DNA of 64,000 bases. Origin: Hydrogenophaga intermedia (lineage in GTDB: Bacteria > Pseudomonadota > Gammaproteobacteria > Burkholderiales > Burkholderiaceae_C). Within the stretch, counting starts at the first letter, position 1, and each line of letters begins with the position of its first letter. Shown here one piece after another: positions 57,763 to 64,000 of this stretch. The stretch spans positions 62,001 through 126,000 of the forward strand of contig NZ_JAMBNO010000010.1 of assembly GCF_023715105.1 (NCBI RefSeq), in the 5' to 3' direction. The translations under genes were made by a program, and so were the position numbers. Under the pieces are notes generated by a model that ran no database searches, was not told the DNA's origin, and saw only the letters and a list, made by a program, of their open reading frames with translations.

Positions 57763-60054
57763 TCACTTGCGGCGCACCGTTCGCACGCCGTTGACGTCGC
57801 CCACCACCGACATGGCGCGCGCCACCTGGCGCGCGTCGGCCACTTCGATGGTGAATGTCATCCAGGCCACCCCCTTGACCGACTGGGTCTGCACACCGAT
57901 CACGTTCATCTTCTCTCGCGCAAACACATCCGAAATGTCGCGCAGCAACCCCTGTCGATCGAGGGCTTCGATCGCCACGTCCACCGGGTACAGGGCGGAC
58001 TTGCCGTCGCGGGCGTCGCCGGCCCGGCCGCTCCAATCGACCTCGATGACGCGATCCGGGCTCTTGCGCCTGAGGTGGGCGAAGTCGGTGCAGTCGGCCC
58101 GGTGGATGCTCACGCCCTTGCCGCGCGTGACGAAACCGCAGATCTCGTCAGGCGGCGCCGGCTTGCAGCACTTGGCCAACTGCGTCATGAGCGAGCCGAC
58201 CCCCACCACCAGCACGTCACCCGAGCGCCCCTCGGCGCCACGGCGTGGCTTGCGCACCCAACTGGTCGGCTCGGGGGCCGCTTCGGGCTCGGGCGGTCGA
58301 AGGTGGGTCTCGATCGCACGCAACGACAGTTCGTCCTTGCCGACCAGTTCAAACAACTCGTCGGCGCTGCCCAGGTCCATCTCGAGCGCCAGGTCCTCGA
58401 ACTTCAACGCGGTGCGGCCTTCGCGCTGCAGCAGTTTTTCCACCGCTTCGCGTCCACGCGCAATCGTTTCTGCAAGCGCCTGCGCGTTGAACCACGCCCG
58501 CACCTTGCTCTTGGCACGGTGACCCACCAGGTAGCCCAGGTCGGCGTTGAGCCAGTCACGCGAGGGGCCGCCTTCCTTGGCCGCCGTGATCTCCACGGTC
58601 TGCCCGTTCTGCAGCGGCGTGTTCAACGGCACCATGGCGCCATCGACCTTGGCGCCGCGGCAGCGGTGGCCCAGGTCGGTGTGCACGGTGTAGGCGAAAT
58701 CCACCGGTGTGGCGCCTTGCGGCAATTCCACGATGGCTGCGTTGGGCGTGAGCACGTAGATGCGGTCGTCGAACAGCCCCTGCGCCATGCCGCTCAGGTC
58801 GCGCTCCCATGCCAGCAGCTGACGCAGCACCGCGATCTTGGCGTCGTACTCCGAGTTGGCCGACACGCCGGCGTAGCCCTTGGCCCCTGCCTCCTTGTAC
58901 GCCCAGTGCGCGGCGACGCCGTGCTCGGCGTGGTCGTGCATGGCCTGGGTGCGGATCTGGATTTCGAACGCCCTCCCCTGCGCATCGCGCACCACGGTGT
59001 GCAGGGATTGATAGCCGTTCGGCTTGGGCTTGGCGATGTAGTCGTCGAACTCCTCGGGCACGGGCGTGAACTGCGCGTGCACGTGCGCCAGCACGGCGTA
59101 ACAGTCCGCGGTCTCGGGCACCACCACCCGCAGCGCGCGGATGTCAAACACCTGCTCGAAATCGAGCGACTTGCCGCGCATCTTCCTGACGATGCTGTAG
59201 ATGTGCTTGGGCCGCCCCTGCACCACAGCCTCGATGCCTTGCGCACGCAGCGCGCTTTGCAACTGCTCGCGCACCTGCTCCACGTGCGCCTCGCGCTCGG
59301 CACGCTTCTCGTCGAGCAGACGCGCCACTTCCTTGTAGGTCTGCGGCTCCAGGAAGCGAAACGCCAGGTCCTCCATCTCCCACTTGATCTGCCAGATGCC
59401 GAGCCGGTTGGCCAGCGGCGCGAACACGTGCAGCGATTCGCTGGCCAGCGCTTCGCCAGGCTCGCCCTTGCAGGCCGCGAAGTAGCGCAAGGTCTGCAGG
59501 CGCGAGGCCAGGCGCAGCATCACGACCCGCAGGTCGCGCGAAAAAGCCAGCAACATCTTGCGCACGTTCTCGGTCTGGCTCGCCGCCAGCTCCGACACCG
59601 GCGCCTTGGACAGCCCGGGCGCGGGTTGCCCTGCGTCCTGCGCGGCCTGGCGTTCCTCGAGCTTTTTCGCCTGCGCTTGTGCCGCCTTGGTGCGCGTCTG
59701 GCGCTGCAACTGCACCAGCTTGGTGGTCTCCAGTGCCAGCGCAGCATGCTGCTCACCGAAGGCTTTGGCGATGACCTCCTGCGGTCGGTTCAGGTGCTGG
59801 CAGGCGTACACCAGATACGTCACGGCCTGCATCGCTTCCGAGCCGCCGATGTCGGCAAGGATGCGGGCCACCGCATCGGCATGCGCAAGCGTGTTCTCCC
59901 CGGTGTCGAGTTGCTCGCTGGCCAGCAGCGGCTCGGCGAAGGCGCGCGCACGCGCCAGCGCGTTGGCCTGGTGCGGCAGGCCCGCCGCCGTGGCCGCCAC
60001 GATGGCCGAGGTCGGCGCATCGGCGAGTTCGCCAGCAGACAGGGCGCGCTTCAT
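57763..60054 (-). CDS. relA: RelA-type (p)ppGpp synthetase
   Basis: A 763-residue long RSH protein that makes (p)ppGpp when uncharged tRNA stalls ribosomes. The N-terminal HD hydrolase domain is degenerate: where hydrolases have a HDxxED motif this protein reads VYACQHLNRP, so only synthesis is expected. The synthetase domain has GRPKHIYSIVRKM, FDIRALRVVVPE and KPKPNGYQSLHTVV. TGS domain: YVLTPNAAIVELPQGATPVDFAY. A zinc-finger/ACT region at the C-terminus has AKCCKPAPPDEICGFVTRG. ATG 60054 overlaps the hydrolase stop (ATGA). Confidence 0.93.
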   Translation of the reverse strand: MKRALSAGELADAPTSAIVAATAAGLPHQANALARARAFAEPLLASEQLDTGENTLAHADAVARILADIGGSEAMQAVTYLVYACQHLNRPQEVIAKAFGEQHAALALETTKLVQLQRQTRTKAAQAQAKKLEERQAAQDAGQPAPGLSKAPVSELAASQTENVRKMLLAFSRDLRVVMLRLASRLQTLRYFAACKGEPGEALASESLHVFAPLANRLGIWQIKWEMEDLAFRFLEPQTYKEVARLLDEKRAEREAHVEQVREQLQSALRAQGIEAVVQGRPKHIYSIVRKMRGKSLDFEQVFDIRALRVVVPETADCYAVLAHVHAQFTPVPEEFDDYIAKPKPNGYQSLHTVVRDAQGRAFEIQIRTQAMHDHAEHGVAAHWAYKEAGAKGYAGVSANSEYDAKIAVLRQLLAWERDLSGMAQGLFDDRIYVLTPNAAIVELPQGATPVDFAYTVHTDLGHRCRGAKVDGAMVPLNTPLQNGQTVEITAAKEGGPSRDWLNADLGYLVGHRAKSKVRAWFNAQALAETIARGREAVEKLLQREGRTALKFEDLALEMDLGSADELFELVGKDELSLRAIETHLRPPEPEAAPEPTSWVRKPRRGAEGRSGDVLVVGVGSLMTQLAKCCKPAPPDEICGFVTRGKGVSIHRADCTDFAHLRRKSPDRVIEVDWSGRAGDARDGKSALYPVDVAIEALDRQGLLRDISDVFAREKMNVIGVQTQSVKGVAWMTFTIEVADARQVARAMSVVGDVNGVRTVRRK

Positions 60055-60971
60055 GGCGACCACAGGAAATCGCGCACCGCGGCCACCTGGTCAGAGGCCA
60101 TCAGCGTGGGCGCGTGGCCCACGCCAGCGAAGGTGATGCAGCGCGGGCGCGGGCCGCGCTGGCCCATGGCCTGTGCGGTCGTTGCGCTCAGCAGGTCGGA
60201 CTGCTCGCCGCGCAACAGCAGCGTGGGGCAGGCGATCGCGTCGTACAGATCCCAGAGCGCTGCCTCGCCTTCGCGCACCGCCTGCTGCATGGCTTGCTGG
60301 TCCAGCTTGTCGAGCATGGCTTTCACGGGCACCGCGATCGACGGGTCGTAGTGCAGCCGATAGCGGCCGTCGCGCACCCGCAGCATGGGCAGGTTCAATG
60401 CGCGCCATTGAACCGGCGTGTGTGGGCCGAAGCCCTGCGAGATGCTGGCCAGGTAGTCGATGGCCGCTTGCTCGGTGTCGAACGCCGGGTCCTTGCCAAG
60501 GTAGTTGCCGATGCGCAGCAGCGCTTCCCACTGCACCACCGGGCCGACGTCGTTGAGCACCAGCCGCGCGGGGGCCAGCGTGGGTTGTGCCGCCACACCC
60601 ATGCCGATCAACCCCCCCATGCTGGTGCCAACCCAGTCGATGCGAACCGCAGGGTCATCCTGGCGCAGGCGGGCGAGCAGCACGGCCAGATCGCCCACAT
60701 AGGTGGGCACCTGATAGTGCATGGGATCGGCCAGCCAGTCGCTGTGGCCACGCCCGGCAACATCCACCGCGATCACACGGCAGCGCGGTTGCAGCGCGCG
60801 GGCCAGGGTGTCGAAATCGCGCCCCTGGCGCGACAAGCCGTGCACGCACAAGACCACGTGGTGGCTGGTGGGATCGGCACTGGGCCAGTCCCAGAACGCC
60901 ATGCGCCGCGCCGTCCCGTCACGCGCGGCCGCTCCACTCACGGTGATGTGCTGGAGGACGGGTTCGTTCAT
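60051..60971 (-). CDS. Alpha/beta-fold hydrolase
   Basis: A 306-residue serine hydrolase. The oxyanion region reads VLCVHGLSRQGRDF. Nucleophile Ser lies in DWVGTSMGGLIGM, acid in the CPTLLLRGEQSDLL region, and His in FAGVGHAPTL. The helical lid lies around residues 160-230. I start at ATG 60971 (MNEPVLQHITV); upstream in-frame codons look non-coding. It is coupled to relA by an ATGA overlap and divergent from bdhA. The substrate is unknown; an esterase or oligomer hydrolase is plausible given the PHB genes nearby. Confidence 0.88.
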   Translation of the reverse strand: MNEPVLQHITVSGAAARDGTARRMAFWDWPSADPTSHHVVLCVHGLSRQGRDFDTLARALQPRCRVIAVDVAGRGHSDWLADPMHYQVPTYVGDLAVLLARLRQDDPAVRIDWVGTSMGGLIGMGVAAQPTLAPARLVLNDVGPVVQWEALLRIGNYLGKDPAFDTEQAAIDYLASISQGFGPHTPVQWRALNLPMLRVRDGRYRLHYDPSIAVPVKAMLDKLDQQAMQQAVREGEAALWDLYDAIACPTLLLRGEQSDLLSATTAQAMGQRGPRPRCITFAGVGHAPTLMASDQVAAVRDFLWSP

Positions 60972-61048
60972 GGCGTATCGGGGCTGGTCCGGTCCACCAT
61001 AATCGGAAGGACCTTGTTCAAACAATCGTAATGGAACTGGAGAGACCC

Positions 61049-61819
61049 ATGCTTGCCGGAAAAACCGCCCTCGTCACAGGATCCACCAGCGGCATCGGCC
61101 TTGGCATTGCCAAAGCCCTGGCGCGCCAGGGAGCCAACGTGGTGCTCAATGGCTTCGGCGATGCCGAAGGCCCGAAGGCGCAGGTTGCTGCACTGGGCGT
61201 GAAGGTGGGCTACCACGGCGCGGACATGAGCAAGCCGGCGGAGATCGAGGCCATGATGGCCTACGCCCAGCAGAGCTTCGGCCGCGTGGACATTCTGGTG
61301 AACAACGCCGGCATCCAGCACGTGGCGAAGGTCGAGGACTTTCCGGTGGAACGCTGGGATGCGGTGATCGCCATCAACCTCACGAGCGCGTTTCACACCA
61401 GCCGCCTGGCGCTGCCGGCCATGCGCGCGGCCAACTGGGGGCGCATCATCAATGTGGCATCGGTGCATGGTCTGGTGGGGTCGGCGGAGAAGTCGGCCTA
61501 CGTGGCCGCCAAGCACGGCATCGTGGGTCTCACCAAGGTGACGGCGCTGGAGACCGCCACCACCGGCGTGACCTGCAACGCCATCTGCCCCGGTTGGGTG
61601 CTTACGCCGCTGGTGCAGAAACAGGTGGACGCCAAGGCCGCAGCACTGGGCCTGAGCAACGAGGAAGCCATCAAGCGCCTGTTGGGCGAGAAGGAACCGT
61701 CGATGCAGTTCACCACCGCCGAGGAACTGGGCGAACTGGCCGTGTTCTTCTGCTCGGCCGCCGGCAACAACGTGCGCGGCGTGGCCTGGAACATGGACGG
61801 CGGCTGGGCCGCCCAGTGA
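61049..61819 (+). CDS. bdhA: 3-hydroxybutyrate dehydrogenase
   Basis: A 256-residue short-chain dehydrogenase that oxidises D-3-hydroxybutyrate to acetoacetate with NAD, a step in PHB mobilisation. Seen: NAD motif VTGSTSGIGLGIA, NNAGIQHVAKVEDFP typical of this enzyme, the catalytic Ser/Tyr/Lys with NVASVHG and SAYVAAKHG, and the C-terminal WNMDGGWAAQ. GGAGAG sits four bases before ATG 61049. Confidence 0.92.
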   Translation: MLAGKTALVTGSTSGIGLGIAKALARQGANVVLNGFGDAEGPKAQVAALGVKVGYHGADMSKPAEIEAMMAYAQQSFGRVDILVNNAGIQHVAKVEDFPVERWDAVIAINLTSAFHTSRLALPAMRAANWGRIINVASVHGLVGSAEKSAYVAAKHGIVGLTKVTALETATTGVTCNAICPGWVLTPLVQKQVDAKAAALGLSNEEAIKRLLGEKEPSMQFTTAEELGELAVFFCSAAGNNVRGVAWNMDGGWAAQ

Positions 61820-61843
61820 TGCCGCCGCGCTGACGGCGAAGCC

Positions 61844-62581
61844 TCAACGCAACTGGATGGCGCCGGAGACCGTGACGCTCACCGTCGCGGTGCCGGCAGC
61901 GGTGGGAATGGCCATGTCGCTGGCTGCGGCCTTGGCCTCCATCGCCACCATGCGCGGCACTGGTCGCTCGGGCATGTCGGCCGAGCTGACCGACACCTCG
62001 CGCAACGTGTAGCCGGCGAACCCGAAACCCTTGGCCACCTCGGTGGCGCGGGCGCGGAAGCGCTCGATGGCTTGGGTCTGCACCTGCGATTCCAGCGCGA
62101 GGCGGGCCTCACGCGAGAGCGAGAAACCCATGCTTGAGACCGTCATGGACTGGATGCGCCCGGAGACCTCGCCGATGCGGGCGATATCGCGTCCCTCGAT
62201 CACAACCTCGGCCTGGCCCTGCCAGCCGCTGATGCGGCCATTGCTGCCATAGCGCGGGAACAGACGCAGGTTGCCGGTGCGCACCTCGAGCTGCTGCGGC
62301 CGCGCCTGGCCCTGGGCGGCGGCCAGTGCCGAATCCACCGCCTGCTTGAGCTGGTTCTGCACCGTCACCGGATCGGCACCCTCCTTGGTGGTGCCCAGCA
62401 CCACGGTCAGCCAGTCCTGCGGCACCTCCATGTGGCCGCTGGCGGACAGGCTCACGATGTTGGCGGGCACCTCGGCGGCCTGGGCCCAGACGGGCGCGGT
62501 CGCAGCACACAACAAGGCGGTGGTCGCGAGCGCACGGCGCCACGCGACCGGCACACGGCGGGTCGGCAGTGAAAGGGTCAT
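61844..62581 (-). CDS. SIMPL-domain (DUF541) periplasmic protein
   Basis: A 245-residue exported protein. Signal peptide about 1-34 (RVPVAWRRAL, hydrophobic Ala/Leu core, VWAQAAE). The DUF541/SIMPL domain follows: IVSLSASGHMEVPQDWLTV, RTGNLRLFPRYGSNGRISGWQ and SREARLALESQVQTQAIERF, with the family's helix near ARATEVAKGFGFAGY. Relatives are periplasmic or outer-membrane proteins with stress-related roles, but the biochemical function is unknown. Confidence 0.88.
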   Translation of the reverse strand: MTLSLPTRRVPVAWRRALATTALLCAATAPVWAQAAEVPANIVSLSASGHMEVPQDWLTVVLGTTKEGADPVTVQNQLKQAVDSALAAAQGQARPQQLEVRTGNLRLFPRYGSNGRISGWQGQAEVVIEGRDIARIGEVSGRIQSMTVSSMGFSLSREARLALESQVQTQAIERFRARATEVAKGFGFAGYTLREVSVSSADMPERPVPRMVAMEAKAAASDMAIPTAAGTATVSVTVSGAIQLR

Positions 62582-62598
62582 GGGAAATATTGGGGGGT

Positions 62599-62898
62599 TC
62601 AGTGTTGTTTGCGGCTGGACTCGAAAGGGGGCTGTTCGCGCAACTGCTCGCGAAGGCGCTGACGCTCCTCCACGGACAGGCGAAACGGTTTGGCCCCGTC
62701 GTCCATGTCGTCAAACGGCTGGCGCAAGGCATCGCGCAAACGCGTGGGTGCGCGCGCATCGCCGCCGTCGACCGAAATGGGCATCACCGCCGCTGCATCG
62801 TGCGCCGGCACGCGAAACTCGTCGCGCGCACGTTCGGCGTTTGCGAGCGCAAGGCTGGCGCTCAGCATGGCAAGGGATCCCATCCAGATGGACTTCAT
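62599..62898 (-). CDS. Small secreted protein of unknown function
   Basis: A 99-residue protein. A signal peptide (MKSIWMGSLAMLSASLALANA) precedes a charged mature part rich in Arg, Asp and Gln (DEFRVPAHDAAAVM, LSVEERQRLREQLREQ). It has no cysteine and no recognised domain. I start at ATG 62898, where the signal peptide begins. It lies 17 bases before the SIMPL gene on the same strand, so both may be exported products of one operon. It is divergent from the OmpR-type regulator. Confidence 0.65.
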   Translation of the reverse strand: MKSIWMGSLAMLSASLALANAERARDEFRVPAHDAAAVMPISVDGGDARAPTRLRDALRQPFDDMDDGAKPFRLSVEERQRLREQLREQPPFESSRKQH

Positions 62899-62936
62899 GG
62901 TGCGGTCGAGTATGGCCAGACGGATCATTGTGCGAG

Positions 62937-62950
62937 TGACCTGCAGGTCA
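62937..62950. promoter_or_regulatory. 14-bp perfect palindrome in a divergent promoter region
   Basis: TGACCTGCAGGTCA is fully self-complementary. It lies 39 bases upstream of the small secreted protein gene and about 120 before the ompR-type gene. The size and symmetry suit a dimeric regulator site. Confidence 0.35.
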
Positions 62951-63009
62951 AGTCACTGACAGTGCAGGCAATATCTGTAACCACCTGTCAAGAAAACAAA
63001 AAACGAGCA

Positions 63010-63036
63010 TTGACAAGCACTTGCCGCTGCCAGAAT
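63010..63036 (+). promoter_or_regulatory. Sigma-70-like promoter of the ompR-type gene
   Basis: A consensus TTGACA (63010-63015) is followed after 15 bases by CAGAAT (4 of 6). Downstream, GTTACAT resembles an OmpR half-site, suggesting possible autoregulation. Confidence 0.45.
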
Positions 63037-63068
63037 CGCGTTTGTTACATTTCACGGAAGTTGCACCC

Positions 63069-63800
63069 ATGCCACAGAACCACTCGCGTCCGAACAAGGT
63101 GCTGGTCGTCGATGACGACGTACGCATCCGCGACCTGTTGCGCCGCTACCTCATGCAGGAAGGCTTCGAGGTCATGCTGGCCGAAGACGGCAAGGCCCTC
63201 AACCGCGTGCTGCAGCGAGAGGCCGTGGACCTCATCGTGCTCGACCTCATGATGCCGGGCGAGGACGGTCTGTCGATCTGCCGGCGCCTGCGCGCCAACG
63301 GTGATCGCACCCCCATCATCATGCTGACGGCCAAGAGCGAGGATGTGGACCGCATTGTCGGCCTCGAGGTGGGCGCCGACGACTATCTGGGCAAGCCCTT
63401 CAATCCGCGCGAGCTGTTGGCACGCATTCATGCGGTGCTGCGGCGCCGCCCGCCCGCCGAGGTGCCTGGCGCACCCTCGCAGGATGCCGAGGTCGTGAAG
63501 TTCGGACCCTACGAATTCGATCTCAGCCTTCGAACCCTTCGCAAGGATGGCCAGGACCTGCCGCTGACCACCGGCGAGTTCGCGATGCTCAAGGCGCTGG
63601 TGCGCCACCCGCGCCAGCCGCTGTCGCGCGAGAAACTGGCCCAGTTGGCACGCGGGCGGGAGTTCGAGCCCTTCGATCGCAGCCTGGATGTTCAGGTCTC
63701 GCGCCTGCGCAAGCTGATCGAGGAGGATGCCTCCTCGCCGCGCTACCTGCAGACGGTGTGGGGCGTGGGCTACGTTTTCGTGCCGGATGGCAACTCCTGA
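63069..63800 (+). CDS. ompR: OmpR-family response regulator
   Basis: A 243-residue regulator. The receiver domain (about 9-125) has acidic pocket VVDDDV, phospho-acceptor Asp59 in LIVLDLMMPGEDG, and GKPFNP. The winged-helix trans_reg_C domain (about 145-240) has LTTGEFAMLKALVRHP, SLDVQVSRLRKLIEED and QTVWGVGYVFVPDG. LMMPGEDGLSICRRLR and the tail are characteristic of OmpR itself. I start at ATG 63069. The kinase gene begins nine bases after it. Confidence 0.93.
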   Translation: MPQNHSRPNKVLVVDDDVRIRDLLRRYLMQEGFEVMLAEDGKALNRVLQREAVDLIVLDLMMPGEDGLSICRRLRANGDRTPIIMLTAKSEDVDRIVGLEVGADDYLGKPFNPRELLARIHAVLRRRPPAEVPGAPSQDAEVVKFGPYEFDLSLRTLRKDGQDLPLTTGEFAMLKALVRHPRQPLSREKLAQLARGREFEPFDRSLDVQVSRLRKLIEEDASSPRYLQTVWGVGYVFVPDGNS

Positions 63801-63809
63801 AGGCCTTGC

Positions 63810-64000
63810 ATGGCAATGGACAGCGAATCGCGCGTCCCGTTCGAGACCGAACCCACCTCGCTGGAGACCGCGCCGGCGCCGCTGGAGGTGCGGCCCACGC
63901 GCGGCGTGAGCCTGTTCTGGCGCACCTTCTTCTTCCTCACGCTGCTGCTCACCGGTTGCATCGTGGCCTGGCTGCAGACCTTTCGCGCACTGGAGTACGA
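63810..64000 (+). CDS. envZ: EnvZ-like sensor histidine kinase, N-terminal fragment
   Basis: Only the first 63 codons are inside the window. Residues 1-36 are a hydrophilic cytoplasmic leader rich in Glu, Pro and Ala. They are followed by a transmembrane helix (LFWRTFFFLTLLLTGCIVAW) and the start of a periplasmic part. ATG 63810 or ATG 63816 could be the start. Its position right after the OmpR-type regulator and the SLFWRTF-type start suggest an EnvZ homologue, but no kinase motif is visible yet. Confidence 0.75.
   Translation, partial: MAMDSESRVPFETEPTSLETAPAPLEVRPTRGVSLFWRTFFFLTLLLTGCIVAWLQTFRALEY

Overview
The window is GC-rich chromosomal DNA from a betaproteobacterium of the order Burkholderiales. 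It is most likely Comamonadaceae (Hydrogenophaga/Acidovorax-like). The evidence is the gene content and order: odhA-odhB-odhL, aceE-aceF with a lipoyl-fused lpdA, PhaR, and the rpsB-tsf-pyrH-frr-uppS-cdsA-dxr-rseP-bamA-skp-lpxD-fabZ-lpxA-lpxB-rnhB string. Genes are tightly packed and nearly all are housekeeping. I see no prophage, no intact insertion sequence and no CRISPR array.

Layout. 1-15 kb: a DinG/YoaA-type helicase cut by the window edge, a PP2C phosphatase, zapE, the 2-oxoglutarate dehydrogenase operon, an ArsR regulator, prpE, an isochorismatase-fold hydrolase, and a TetR regulator divergent from an unusual HpaB/4-hydroxybutyryl-CoA-dehydratase-like flavoprotein. 15-25 kb: a secreted NlpC/P60 peptidase and the pyruvate dehydrogenase operon, which lies divergent from a membrane PAS histidine kinase and FixJ-type regulator pair. 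25-34 kb: folD, a roughly 1.1-kb accessory patch with two lone antitoxin-like genes and a perfect 27-bp inverted repeat, then (minus strand) DUF4149, greA, carB, a small unknown gene, carA and an rRNA-type methyltransferase.

34-48.5 kb, all minus strand: the long translation / envelope-biogenesis cluster running from rpsB down to rnhB. It couples ribosome proteins, UMP kinase, ribosome recycling, undecaprenyl and CDP-diacylglycerol synthesis, MEP isoprenoid synthesis, outer-membrane protein assembly and lipid A synthesis. 48.6-57.4 kb: a DadA-like oxidoreductase, NAD(P)HX repair enzyme, YggT, a C26 amidase, RNase R, tRNA-Leu(CAG), rimO and phaR. 57.4-64 kb: a hairpin-rich intergenic block, tRNA-Val(GAC), relA, an alpha/beta hydrolase, 3-hydroxybutyrate dehydrogenase, a SIMPL protein, a small secreted protein and an OmpR/EnvZ-type two-component system whose kinase runs off the edge.

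The metabolic genes fit an aerobic heterotroph that runs a complete TCA entry (PDH, ODH), uses propionate (PrpE) and makes and mobilises polyhydroxybutyrate (PhaR, BdhA). I found no clear multi-gene novel system. The best leads are the HpaB-like enzyme with missing cluster ligands and a Cys-rich tail, the 57.4-57.64 kb inverted-repeat RNA block, the toxin-antitoxin relic patch, and the unknown gene inside the car operon.
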